A DNA stretch of 64,000 nt from Vicugna pacos (lineage: Eukaryota > Chordata > Mammalia > Artiodactyla > Camelidae). The notes beneath the pieces are model-generated. The model was not told the origin of the DNA, ran no database searches, and saw only the letters and a program-made list of their open reading frames with translations. The stretch is from contig NW_027328740.1 in assembly GCF_048564905.1 (NCBI RefSeq), positions 31,485,019 through 31,549,018 of the forward strand, written 5' to 3'. Numbering within the stretch: the first letter of the stretch is position 1; each line of letters opens with the position of its first letter. Both the position numbers and the translations under genes were made by a program. Below, piece after piece: positions 27,376-39,829 of the stretch.

Positions 27376-27666
27376 CACAGCTTCCCGGACCAAAGACCTA
27401 AGCCAAGCTCCACAGAGGGCGGCAGCCCCTCCATCACACTGATCCACCCACAGAACTCTGCCCGGTTACCTAGGATCCAACAGCCACAACAAGCCTCGCG
27501 GTACACACCAACATTCCACCTGGAATCCAACCGCTAACTGCCATCCCCAATGGCTGCTGCATCTTGTCAGTGTTGGGGGAGGGGCTGCATCCGACGAGAG
27601 GTTCCTAAGGTAAATGTGATTCTACCCACTAGCGTCCCATGGGCCTTTCTACTTCCCTCTTTCCTT
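27376..27666. promoter_or_regulatory. Conserved block of C6, CTCF-like core 27409-27422
   Basis: Core identical; a private base change near 27,651 lies at the right edge of the block. Confidence 0.33.
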
Positions 27667-28582
27667 TTGTTCAGAGCTCTATGCACCGTACCAATGGAGG
27701 GAAGTGTGTCCCTTTTCAGTTGATGGTTTCACACGTCTTTAAACTTTCTAACAGTTCACAGTACACAGGGACCCACTAAAGGAGACTTATGTTCCTATAA
27801 TATCCGTACACCCGGAATACATATGCGTCGCCTGATTTCTGCTGAAACACCCACACTCTCAGGACATGGATCCATTGGATTCATGGGGGCTGAAATTCCA
27901 AGAAATGAAACCAACCCCAATGTGCACTTTGCTGTCGGTCTCTTTTGCACTTAGTACACTTTGGCAGAGCTACTTGCCTTTGTTATAGGCTTCTTACATT
28001 TCTTCTCTACGTAGCCTAGAATATGGCATTCCTTCATCCTGTTGGAAGACATACAAGTCTACATCACGGACTAGGAATCCATTTGATTCCAAATCGGCAT
28101 TAGTGTTAGGTCACGATATGCTCTTATGAATCAAAATTTACGAATATGAATGCACGCTTCTGATTTCCGAATACAAGTGTGCTGAGTACATGCAAGCCAC
28201 GATACTGGGTCGATGCGTTCTGAATGACCCTTGACCTCACCTTGAGTATTTTCTTTTGAATAATCATGGTTCCCTTTGTATATGTCAGCCAACCATACCA
28301 TTTTGGTGCTTGTTTGTTGGTTTGATTCTTTGTTGGTCTTCTTCTCGCTTGTTTTGCAAACACGTCAGGCCATGCATCTCTCCTTTCGCTTCAAACAGAG
28401 TCAAATAAGCTGATTCACTTAAGAGAGTGCTTCCAATCACCTATGATTTCCTGCTTCCCTCTCCCATCTTTAGGGTTTTGATGTCCTCCTTAAGTTCTTC
28501 TTCTTTCTTCTCTGCCACACATGCTCTTCTTGCATTTCCAATAATGGTTTCTTCTTTCCATTCCATCTTGCTGCTTTTCTAT

Positions 28583-29238
28583 TCAGGGGAGTTTTCTCAA
28601 CCTTTCTTTTAGAAAAACTTTTGAACTGCTGAATTCTTTTAAGATTTGCCGGTCTGTAGAATTCTCTAGCTCTGCCGTTATTTGAAATGGTGTTCATGTG
28701 GCATAGGCTACCCTAGGTGGCAGCATTTGGCCATTCAGGATATGGTCTGTGTCCTGGCACTCCTCCCTGTCCTGCAATATTGCTGCCGAGATATCAGCTG
28801 AAACCCCTCTGGAGGTTTCCTTGTGACTATGTTGTTTCCTCCAGGTGCATTTTAAATCACTCGGATATTCGTGAACTTTGTTGATTTGAATCATACAGCT
28901 GCTGGTAGGTCTATTGGGATTCCACCTCCTTCGGATGCTGTGTAATTCCTGAATTCGCATAGATGATTCTTTCTTGGCTTTCAGCAAGTTTCAGTCTGAT
29001 TTTTCTACAGATAAATTTTCAGACACTTTTTGTTTCTTTATCTCTTGCTTTTCCATCTGGGACTCATGATTTCTATTCTTTCATGCCCTGTCTTAACCCA
29101 GGGTTCAACTGCAATGTTTTCATTTGTTTGCACTTGCTTTCCTATGTCTGCTTCTGACCGAGGTTTTTCTCTTCCCCTGTCTTCACAGTCATTCACGCGT
29201 CCCTCTGCATTATCTAGTCTGCTAAGGACTGAATTTTA
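28583..29238 (-). mobile_element. LINE-1 ORF1 fossil in C6
   Basis: Canonical version, open stretch 28694-28987, identical in translation to C3. Confidence 0.84.
28710..28723 (+). promoter_or_regulatory. CTCF-like motif in C6
   Basis: Same 14-mer as in C1. Confidence 0.33.
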
Positions 29239-32200
29239 GCCCTGATATTATCACAACCATTGAGTTTCCTGATATTTTTGGCTCGTGTTGAGACTTTCTC
29301 TTCCCCTTTTCTGGTATTCTGCCTTTTGTGATTCTGAGACACTGGTGTTCTTCAGTGTTTTCCTGACCTTCATTTTCAACACTTGTTCTGGATAGCGTTT
29401 TGCAGACTAGTTGTTTGAAAGCTTATCTTTTGCGCCTTCAATATCTTTGGAACTGAAAATGGTACTTCCTGTTTCTTTTACTGTTCTTCTTCATCTCTAC
29501 TGGTCAGGTAATATCAGGTATCTAATGTAGACTTCTAGGGCTTTGTTAATTGAAAATTTTAGACTCTTGTCTCTACGCAATTCCATGGGATTTCTGTGAG
29601 GACAATTTCTCCTAGGCATTGATGCCATAACCTGTACCTGTGTGTGTTGTTTGGTATATCTCCAATTGCTGGTGTTGCATTAGTTGTGATGAACAACCCA
29701 TTCTACTTCGATTAGCATAACTTCATTTTGATTATACTTATCTCACACTTCTGAAAGTGCACAGGACACTTCCTCTTGTGGAAATGAAGCTTCTAAAAGT
29801 TCTCAGCTCTGCATTCTTCTCTATGTCATTTTGGAGTGTTTCCAAAACAGCAAACTGAGAGTGCTCTTCTGCTTTTTATTGCCACGGGAATGTCCCAATG
29901 AAATGAGTTCTTTCCAGAGCTTCTCTGTCTACAGAAACACCAGTGGAAGCATATCTATGGATGTCACATATCAGGGCCTGCTGGAATGATCCCGCAGACC
30001 TTCCTTGTTGTCCTAGGTGCCGTACCGTGCCGGTGCCATCCAAAATGTAGCATCCGCTTTTGGGAGATAGTGCTGAAGGGAATGCTTCCTCTTCTCGCGC
30101 TGTGGACTTGGACCACTCTTCCTTGTCCTCTCATCCTTGTGGCACGGGTGCACGAAGGCAACCACAGAGTTGTTGCGCATCCTGTGACTCAAACCAAACC
30201 ATAATCCCAGCCCAGGTTATGAATGTAGCATATCCTAAGGCTTTTCATTCTGATTTCAAATTCAAGGCCCCCTGGATCCCTCAGACCAGATGCACGATAT
30301 CTCTGATTCAGCCCCACACGTGCTCTATTGGCAAAATTCCCAATTGGTCCCTGGTCCTGCAGATGTACTGGGTGTGGCCATGGGACATATCGGTAATCGC
30401 AACCGCGCGACCAGTGTGGTTGATTTATTATTGGTACACAGTTCGGTTTGCTCTCTTGATTCGACCCACCACATCCCACAACGCACTCCAGATCCCTGAG
30501 ACTCAGCGTGTGCCATCATCCGTAGCTCTATGCCTCACTGACCATTGCCTCTGCTACCTCAAATTTGGCAGCTTGGATCTTGGTCTCAGAATTAACTGTG
30601 GGGATATTTTGCGCTGGTTTCTTTGAGTTCTCTCAGCCAAGCATCTGCTGTGCACTCTTGTAAATCTCAGCACATCACCTTCAAACCCATGTCTCCTGTC
30701 CGCTTGAGAGTGTGCGTCCAAGTTAAACAGAGTTTCACCCTTGTTGCTCCATCACCAGGGGTCCGAACCTGCACTGGTTTCCATTCCCTGCTTTGCCTTC
30801 TCCTGCTTTCAGGTGTCCTGAGGCCTCATCCTGTCTTTGGGAGTAACAGACCTCTCTTCGGCCAGTGTCCTATGCTAAGGGCTGGGTGAGTGGATGTTTC
30901 CATTGCTCTGTACATGGGAGCGAGTGAGTGCAGGTTGCACTTCTTCTCTGCCAACTGGGCATCGATGAATCAACACTATCCAGATACATTTCACAGAAAT
31001 GTGATATTTGCTTAGCTCTTTGTTTCTATACAGCCGTGGTGGGAGGGATTGTCCGAAGACAACTATTTTGACATTGTGTTGATATCCCATTTGCAGTCTT
31101 TAAGAAGTTTAACAGAACTCATTTACATGTTTTGGGAGTTATACGAAAATGGAGTTATTTTTTGAAACACACTAAATCGACCTAGAAGCCAGACTTGTCA
31201 ATTTTGGTAACATTGTGTCAGCTCTACGGAAAAGCTAGACAGATAGAATGCAAACTAGCAGTCCTAACTGTTCAAGGGGTCATGTCAGCTCTTAACGGTT
31301 GAAGCCTCCGAACACAACAGGAACCATGAAATAACTATTTAAAATATGAAATAACCCCCAACCTTGGATATACTTGTGCATGTGATGCCCTTTACTCCCA
31401 ATGACACCTACTGGCCAATGTTGGCATTTCAAGGAGTAACATCCCTCTCTAGGAAATTACTAGAGAAAACAAAACAAATATATACATTTAGGTTTGAATC
31501 CAAAAGCACCTTGAGGCATTAGAGCTATGAGAACCCTGCCTCAGCTATGGTAGTCTATTGAGAACCAGGTGTTCTTCTATCAGTGATGAGAACGCTTAAT
31601 CATCCGATCATGTTTGGTAAAGCCATTTAACGCAACCAAGTTGCACCCGCATGATATAGTGCCCACGGGGGCTTGACTCAAGTGAAAGACGATCCACATA
31701 AGCTGTGTCTTTAATGTCATTGGCGACTTTTACAGTTCAGTTCACTTTCTGACTTGTACTATTTACCTTCACTGTCTTGAAAAACTGAAGCCTAATACAG
31801 ATTCATGTTCAGTCAAAGATTCCCCTCACTTACCACACTCCCTTCACCCCAGGGAAGACATAAACACAACATTTGCTGAATCTAGCGGAAGGACATCGTT
31901 TCTAGGTGTGAGCTAAGTATTCAATTTTATCTATTTCAGCCGAGACTATTTGACCTTTAAGGTGTTCACTGTTGTTCACAGAGAGTGAAGCTGGAGGAAC
32001 TCTGATTCTAGGAGGGGCTTGCTCTTCTCGTAATGGCTTCATTGCAGCTCAGGTACTGATCCTTCAAAATGGATGCCTGAGTGGAGGGGAGGCAAGGGCA
32101 AGTGCTCACTAGCTAGGCCCAAACCTGGGAAAAGGCTTACCTGGGCTTGTTGAATTTTGGTCTGAATGGCTTGGGAATGCCCCTTGGGACGTGTGGATTC

Positions 32201-32672
32201 TCACGACCTCTTCCAAGAACAGGAGCGTTTTGATCATCTCTGCCATTTCTTCTCCTTCAGACGTCAGGGACCTTGGACCCGTTTTTGGAGAAGAGAATTG
32301 AGGAACTTCCTCAAGTCCACGTTGGCACTCCGTATGTTTCTGCCTGTATCAGTGAGTTTCAATATGTCTCATGAATGTCTTTTGAGCCTGGTATCCTCTA
32401 CAGCTGTCTCCACGCCAGTATTCTCCATTGTAGCAGAACATCTCTCATCCATGTGTTCGCATCTCTCCTCAATCCGTGCAGCCAGCTTATCGGCCAGCTT
32501 CTCTTCGTGTCTCCCCTAAAGTCGACTTCACCAGGACTGGGCAAGTCTGAAAGTACCTCGGAGCCTGACCAGTAAGCTGATGACAGGCAGATCTTCCACT
32601 GTCTGCCCTTTCAGGTTCTGGAAACTGACCTGTGACCTCAGGTCTTTGGGCAGCAGCAGTATCTCGAACTTA

Positions 32673-32963
32673 CACAGCTTCCCGGACCAAAGACCTAAGC
32701 CAAGCTCCACAGAGGGCGGCAGCCCCTCCATCACACTGATCCACCCACAGAACTCTGCCCGGTTACCTAGGATCCAACAGCCACAACAAGCCTCGCGGTA
32801 AACACCAACATTCCACCTGGAATCCAACCGCTAACTGCCATCCCCAATGGCTGCTGCATCTTGTCAGTGTTGGGGGAGGGGCTGCATCCGACGAGAGGTT
32901 CCTAAGGTAAATGTGATTCTACCCACTAGCGTCCCATGGGCCTTTCTTCTTCCCTCTTTCCTT
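32673..32963. promoter_or_regulatory. Conserved block of C7, CTCF-like core 32706-32719
   Basis: Core identical; a private C-to-A change near 32,801 lies inside the block. Confidence 0.33.
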
Positions 32964-33879
32964 TTGTTCAGAGCTCTATGCACCGTACCAATGGAGGGAA
33001 GTGTGTCCCTTTTCAGTTGATGGTTTCACACGTCTTTAAACTTTCTAACAGTTCACAGTACACAGGGACCCACTAAAGGAGACTTATGTTCCTATAATAT
33101 CCGTACACCCGGAATACATATGCATCGCCTGATTTCTGCTGAAACACCCACACTCTCAGGACATGGATCCATTGGATTCATGGGGGCTGAAATTCCAAGA
33201 AATGAAACCAACCCCAATGTGCACTTTGCTGTCGGTCTCTTTTGCACTTAGTACACTTTGGCAGAGCTACTTGCCTTTGTTATAGGCTTCTTACATTTCT
33301 TCTCTACGTAGCCTAGAATATGGCATTCCTTCATCCTGTTGGAAGACATACAAGTCTACATCACGGACTAGGAATCCATTTGATTCCAAATCGGCATTAG
33401 TGTTAGGTCACGATATGCTCTTATGAATCAAAATTTACGAATATGAATGCACGCTTCTGATTTCCGAATACAAGTGTGCTGAGTACATGCAAGCCACGAT
33501 ACTGGGTCGATGCGTTCTGAATGACCCTTGACCTCACCTTGAGTATTTTCTTTTGAATAATCATGGTTCCCTTTGTATATGTCAGCCAACCATACCATTT
33601 TGGTGCTTGTTTGTTGGTTTGATTCTTTGTTGGTCTTCTTCTCGCTTGTTTTGCAAACACGTCAGGCCATGCATCTCTCCTTTCGCTTCAAACAGAGTCA
33701 AATAAGCTGATTCACTTAAGAGAGTGCTTCCAATCACCTATGATTTCCTGCTTCCCTCTCCCATCTTTAGGGTTTTGATGTCCTCCTTAAGTTCTTCTTC
33801 TTTCTTCTCTGCCACACATGCTCTTCTTGCATTTCCAATAATGGTTTCTTCTTTCCATTCCATCTTGCTGCTTTTCTAT

Positions 33880-34535
33880 TCAGGGGAGTTTTCTCAACCT
33901 TTCTTTTAGAAAAACTTTTGAACTGCTGAATTCTTTTAAGATTTGCCGGTCTGTAGAATTCTCTAGCTCTGCCGTTATTTGAAATGGTGTTCATGTGGCA
34001 TAGGCTACCCTAGGTGGCAGCATTTGGCCATTCAGGATATGGTCTGTGTCCTGGCACTCCTCCCTGTCCTGCAATATTGCTGCCGAGATATCAGCTGAAA
34101 CCCCTCTGGAGGTTTCCTTGTGACTATGTTGTTTCCTCCAGGTGCATTTTAAATCACTCGGATATTCGTGAACTTTGTTGATTTGAATCATACAGCTGCT
34201 GGTAGGTCTATTGGGATTCCACCTCCTTCGGATGCTGTGTAATTCCTGAATTCGCATAGATGATTCTTTCTTGGCTTTCAGCAAGTTTCAGTCTGATTTT
34301 TCTACAGATAAATTTTCAGACACTTTTTGTTTCTTTATCTCTTGCTTTTCCATCTGGGACTCATGATTTCTATTCTTTCATGCCCTGTCTTAACCCAGGG
34401 TTCAACTGCAATGTTTTCATTTGTTTGCACTTGCTTTCCTATGTCTGCTTCTGACCGAGGTTTTTCTCTTCCCCTGTCTTCACAGTCATTCACGCGTCCC
34501 TCTGCATTATCTAGTCTGCTAAGGACTGAATTTTA
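33880..34535 (-). mobile_element. LINE-1 ORF1 fossil in C7
   Basis: Canonical version, open stretch 33991-34284, identical in translation to C3. Confidence 0.84.
34007..34020 (+). promoter_or_regulatory. CTCF-like motif in C7
   Basis: Same 14-mer as in C1. Confidence 0.33.
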
Positions 34536-37500
34536 GCCCTGATATTATCACAACCATTGAGTTTCCTGATATTTTTGGCTCGTGTTGAGACTTTCTCTTC
34601 CCCTTTTCTGGTATTCTGCCTTTTGTGATTCTGAGACACTGGTGTTCTTCAGTGTTTTCCTGACCTTCATTTTCAACACTTGTTCTGGATAGCGTTTTGC
34701 AGACTAGTTGTTTGAAAGCTTATCTTTTGCGCCTTCAATATCTTTGGAACTGAAAATGGTACTTCCTGTTTCTTTTACTGTTCTTCTTCATCTCTACTGG
34801 TCAGGTAATATCAGGTATCTAATGTAGACTTCTAGGGCTTTGTTAATTGAAAATTTTAGACTCTTGTCTCTACGCAATTCCATGGGATTTCTGTGAGGAC
34901 AATTTCTCCTAGGCATTGATGCCATAACCTGTACCTGTGTGTGTTGTTTGGTATATCTCCAATTGCTGGTGTTGCATTAGTTGTGATGAACAACCCATTC
35001 TACTTCGATTAGCATAACTTCATTTTGATTATACTTATCTCACACTTCTGAAAGTGCACAGGACACTTCCTCTTGTGGAAATGAAGCTTCTAAAAGTTCT
35101 CAGCTCTGCATTCTTCTCTATGTCATTTTGGAGTGTTTCCAAAACAGCAAACTGAGAGTGCTCTTCTGCTTTTTATTGCCACGGGAATGTCCCAATGAAA
35201 TGAGTTCTTTCCAGAGCTTCTCTGTCTACAGAAACACCAGTGGAAGCATATCTATGGATGTCACATATCAGGGCCTGCTGGAATGATCCCGCAGACCTTC
35301 CTTGTTGTCCTAGGTGCCGTACCGTGCCGGTGCCATCCAAAATGTAGCATCCGCTTTTGGGAGATAGTGCTGAAGGGAATGCTTCCTCTTCTCGCGCTGT
35401 GGACTTGGACCACTCTTCCTTGTCCTCTCATCCTTGTGGCACGGGTGCACGAAGGCAACCACAGAGTTGTTGCGCATCCTGTGACTCAAACCAAACCATA
35501 ATCCCAGCCCAGGTTATGAATGTAGCATATCCTAAGGCTTTTCATTCTGATTTCAAATTCAAGGCCCCCTGGATCCCTCAGACCAGATGCACGATATCTC
35601 TGATTCAGCCCCACACGTGCTCTATTGGCAAAATTCCCAATTGGTCCCTGGTCCTGCAGATGTACTGGGTGTGGCCATGGGACATATCGGTAATCGCAAC
35701 CGCGCGACCAGTGTGGTTGATTTATTATTGGTACACAGTTCGGTTTGCTCTCTTGATTCGACCCACCACATCCCACAACGCACTCCAGATCCCTGAGACT
35801 CAGCGTGTGCCATCATCCGTAGCTCTATGCCTCACTGACCATTGCCTCTGCTACCTCAAATTTGGCAGCTTGGATCTTGGTCTCAGAATTAACTGTGGGG
35901 ATATTTTGCGCTGGTTTCTTTGAGTTCTCTCAGCCAAGCATCTGCTGTGCACTCTTGTAAATCTCAGCACATCACCTTCAAACCCATGTCTCCTGTCCGC
36001 TTGAGAGTGTGCGTCCAAGTTAAACAGAGTTTCACCCTTGTTGCTCCATCACCAGGGGTCCGAACCTGCACTGGTTTCCATTCCCTGCTTTGCCTTCTCC
36101 TGCTTCCAGGTGTCCTGAGGCCTCATCCTGTCTTTGGGAGTAACAGACCTCTCTTCGGCCAGTGTCCTATGCTAAGGGCTGGGTGAGTGGATGTTTCCAT
36201 TGCTCTGTACATGGGAGCGAGTGAGTGCAGGTTGCACTTCTTCTCTGCCAACTGGGCATCGATGAATCAACACTATCCAGATACATTTCACAGAAATGTG
36301 ATATTTGCTTAGCTCTTTGTTTCTATACAGCCGTGGTGGGAGGGATTGTCCGAAGACAACTATTTTGACATTGTGTTGATATCCCATTTGCAGTCTTTAA
36401 GAAGTTTAACAGAACTCATTTACATGTTTTGGGAGTTATACGAAAATGGAGTTATTTTTTGAAACACACTAAATCGACCTAGAAGCCAGACTTGTCAATT
36501 TTGGTAACATTGTGTCAGCTCTACGGAAAAGCTAGACAGATAGAATGCAAACTAGCAGTCCTAACTGTTCAAGGGGTCATGTCAGCTCTTAACGGTTGAA
36601 GCCTCCGAACACAACAGGAACCATGAAATAACTATTTAAAATATGAAATAACCCCCAACCTTGGATATACTTGTGCATGTGATGCCCTTTACTCCCAATG
36701 ACACCTACTGGCCAATGTTGGCATTTCAAGGAGTAACATCCCTCTCTAGGAAATTACTAGAGAAAACAAAACAAATATATACATTTAGGTTTGAATCCAA
36801 AAGCACCTTGAGGCATTAGAGCTATGAGAACCCTGCCTCAGCTATGGTAGTCTATTGAGAACCAGGTGTTCTTCTATCAGTGATGAGAACGCTTAATCAT
36901 CCGATCATGTTTGGTAAAGCCATTTAACGCAACCAAGTTGCACCCGCATGATATAGTGCCCACGGGGGCTTGACTCAAGTGAAAGACGATCAACATAAGC
37001 TGTGTCTTTAATATCATTGGCGACTTTTACAGTACAGTTCACTTTCTGACTTGTACTATTTACCTATACTGTCTGGAAAAACTGAGGCCTAATACAGATT
37101 CAAGTTCAGTCAAAGATTCCCCTCACTTACAACACTCCCTTCACCCCAGGGAAGACATAAAAACAACATTTGCTGAATCTAGCGGAAGGCCATCGTTTCT
37201 AGGTTTGAGCTAAGTATTCAATTCCTATCTATTTCAGCCGTGACTATTTGACCTTTAAGGAGTTCACTGTTGTTCACAGATTGTGAAGCTGGAGGAACTC
37301 TGATTCTAGGAGGGGCTTGCTCTTCTCGTAATGGCTTCATTGCAGCTCAGGTACTGATCCTTCAAAATGGATGCCTGAGTGGATGGGATGGAAGGGCAAG
37401 TGCTTGCTAGCTAGGCCCAACCTGGGAAAAGTTTTACCTGGGCTTGGTGAATTCTGGTCTGAATGGCTTGGGAATGCCCCTTGGGACGTGTGGATTCTCA

Positions 37501-37969
37501 CGACCACTTCCAAGAACAGTAGCGTTTTGATCATCTCTGCCATCTCTTCTCTTTCAGACGTCAGAAACGTTGGACCCATTCTTGGAGAAGAGAATTGAGG
37601 AACTTCCTCAAGTCCACGTTGGCACTCCGTATGTTTCTGCCAGTATCAGCAAGGTTCAATATGTCTCATGAATGTCTTTTGAGCCTGGTATCCTCTACAG
37701 CTGTCTCCACGCCAGTATTCTCCATTGTAGCAGAACATCTCTCATACATCTGTTAGCATCTCTCGTCAATCCGTGCAGCCAGCTTATCGGCCAGCTTCTC
37801 TTCGTGTCTCCCCTAAAGTCGACTTCACCAGGACTGGGCAAGTCTGAAAGTACCTTGGAGCCTGACCAGTAAGCTGATGACAGGCAGATCTTCCACTGTC
37901 TGCCCTTTCAGGTTCTGGAAACTGACCTGTGAACTCAGGTCTTTGGGCAGCAGCAGTATCTCGAACTTA

Positions 37970-38260
37970 CACAGCTTCCCGGACCAAAGACCTAAGCCAA
38001 GCTCCACAGAGGGCGGCAGCCCCTCCATCACACTGATCCACCCACAGAACTCTGCCCGGTTACCTAGGATCCAACAGCCACAACAAGCCTCGCGGTACAC
38101 ACCAACATTCCACCTGGAATCCAACCGCTAACTGCCATCCCCAATGGCTGCTGCATCTTGTCAGTTTTGGGGGAGGGGCTGCATCCGACGAGAGGTTCCT
38201 AAGGTAAATGTGATTCTACCCACTAGCGTCCCATGGGCCTTTCTTCTTCCCTCTTTCCTT
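37970..38260. promoter_or_regulatory. Conserved block of C8, CTCF-like core 38003-38016
   Basis: Core identical. The block lies just left of the point where C8 departs from the canonical type. Confidence 0.33.
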
Positions 38261-39171
38261 TTGTTCAGATCTCTATGCACCGTACCAATGGAGGGAAGTG
38301 TGTCCCTTTTCAGTTGATGGTTTCACACGTCTTTAAACTTTCTAACAGTTCACAGTACACAGAGACCCAATAAAGGAGACTTATGTTCCTATAATATCCG
38401 TACACCCGGAATACAGATGCGTCACCTGATTTCTGCCGAAACACCCGCACTCTCAGGACATGGATCCATTGGTTTCATGGGGGCTGAAATTCCAAGAAAT
38501 GAAACCAACCCGAATGTGCACTTTGCTGTCAGTCTCTTTTGCTCTTAGTACACTTTGGCAGAGCTATTTTCCTTTGTTATAGGCTTCTTACAATTCTTCT
38601 CTACGTAGCCTAGAATATGGCATTCCTTCATCCTTTTGGAAGACATACAAGTCTACATCACGGACTAGGAATCCATTTGATTCCAAATCGGCATTTGGGT
38701 TAGGTCACGATATGTTCTTATGAATCAAAATTTACGAATATGAATGCACGCCTCCGAATACAAGTGTGCTGAGTACATGCAAGCCGCGATAATGGGTCGA
38801 TGCGTTCTGAATGATCCTTGACATCACCTTAAGTATTTTCTTTTGAATAATCATGGTTCCCTTGGTAAATATCAGCCAACCATACCATTTTGGTGTTTCT
38901 TTGTTGGTTTGATTCTTTGTTGGTCTGCTTCTCGCTTGTATTGCAAACACGACAGGCCATGCATCTCTCCTTAAGCTTGAAACAGAGAGTCAAATAAGCT
39001 GATTCACTTAAGAGAGTGCTTCCAATCACCTATGATTTCCTGCTTCCCTCTCCCATCTTTAGGGTTTTGATGTCCTCCTTGCCTTCTTCTTGTTTCTTCT
39101 TTGCCACTCATGCTCTTCTTGCATTTCCAAAAATGGTTTCTTCTTTCCATTTCATCTTGCTGCTTTTCTAT

Positions 39172-39829
39172 TCAGGGTAGATTTCTCAACCATTCTTGTA
39201 GGATAAGTTTTGAACTGCTGAATTCTTTTAAGATTTGCCGGTTTGTGGAATTTTCTAGCTCTGCCGTTATTAGGAATGGCGGTCATGTGGCATAGGCTCC
39301 CCTAGGTGGCAGCATTTGGCCATTCAGGATATGGTCTGTGTCCTGGCACTCCTCCCTGTCCTGCAATATTCCTGCCGAGATATCAGCTGAATCCCCTCTT
39401 GAGGTTCCCTTGTGACTATGTTGTTTCCTCCAGGTGCATTTTAAATCACTGTGATATTCGTGAGCTTTGTTGATTTGAATCATACAGCTGCTGGTATGTC
39501 TATTGGGATTCCACCTCCTTTGGATGCTGTGTAATTCCTGAATTCGCATACATGATTCTTTCTTGGCTTTCATGAAGTTTCTGTCTGATTTTTCTACAGA
39601 TAAATTTTCAGACATTTTTTGTTTCCTTATCTCTTGCTTTTCCATCTGGGACCCTTATGAATTCTAGTCTTTCATGCCCTGTCTTAACCCAGGGTTCAAC
39701 AGCAATGTTTACATTGCTTTGCACTTGCTTTCCTATGTCTGCTTCTGACCAAGGTTTTTCTGATCCCATGTCTTCACAGTCATTCACGCGTCCCTCTGCA
39801 TTATCTAGTCTGCTTCCGACTAAATTTTA
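39172..39829 (-). mobile_element. LINE-1 ORF1 fossil in C8 (longer open stretch)
   Basis: The stop that interrupts the canonical copies is absent here, giving a 120-residue open stretch (39283-39645). It runs from MEKQEIRKQKMSENLSVEKS through the RRM-like NPNRHTSSCMIQINKAHEY to SADISAGILQDREE and PPRGAYA. A run of six T near 39,615, against five in C12, shifts the frame relative to the upstream coiled-coil part. L1 ORF1p is normally about 300-370 residues, so this is a fragment with no expected activity. Confidence 0.85.
39299..39312 (+). promoter_or_regulatory. CTCF-like motif in C8 (closest to consensus)
   Basis: CCCCTAGGTGGCAG matches 13 of 14 positions of CCASYAGRKGGCRS. This is the best version in the window and is shared with C10. 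Confidence 0.37.

Larger units (their letters stand above)
26484..31780. repeat. Repeat unit C6 (canonical, type B leader)
   Basis: This is a 5297-bp core unit, sister to C5 by the shared T at 30809. It has a private A in the pyrimidine tract near 27651, where all other copies have T. Confidence 0.95.
31781..37077. repeat. Repeat unit C7 (canonical body; tail switches to type A)
   Basis: This is a 5297-bp core unit with private changes near 32801 (C to A) and 33124 (G to A). Its last ~100 bases, from about 36,989, are type A and lead into the type A leader of C8, as at the C1/C2 and C9/C10 junctions. Confidence 0.95.
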
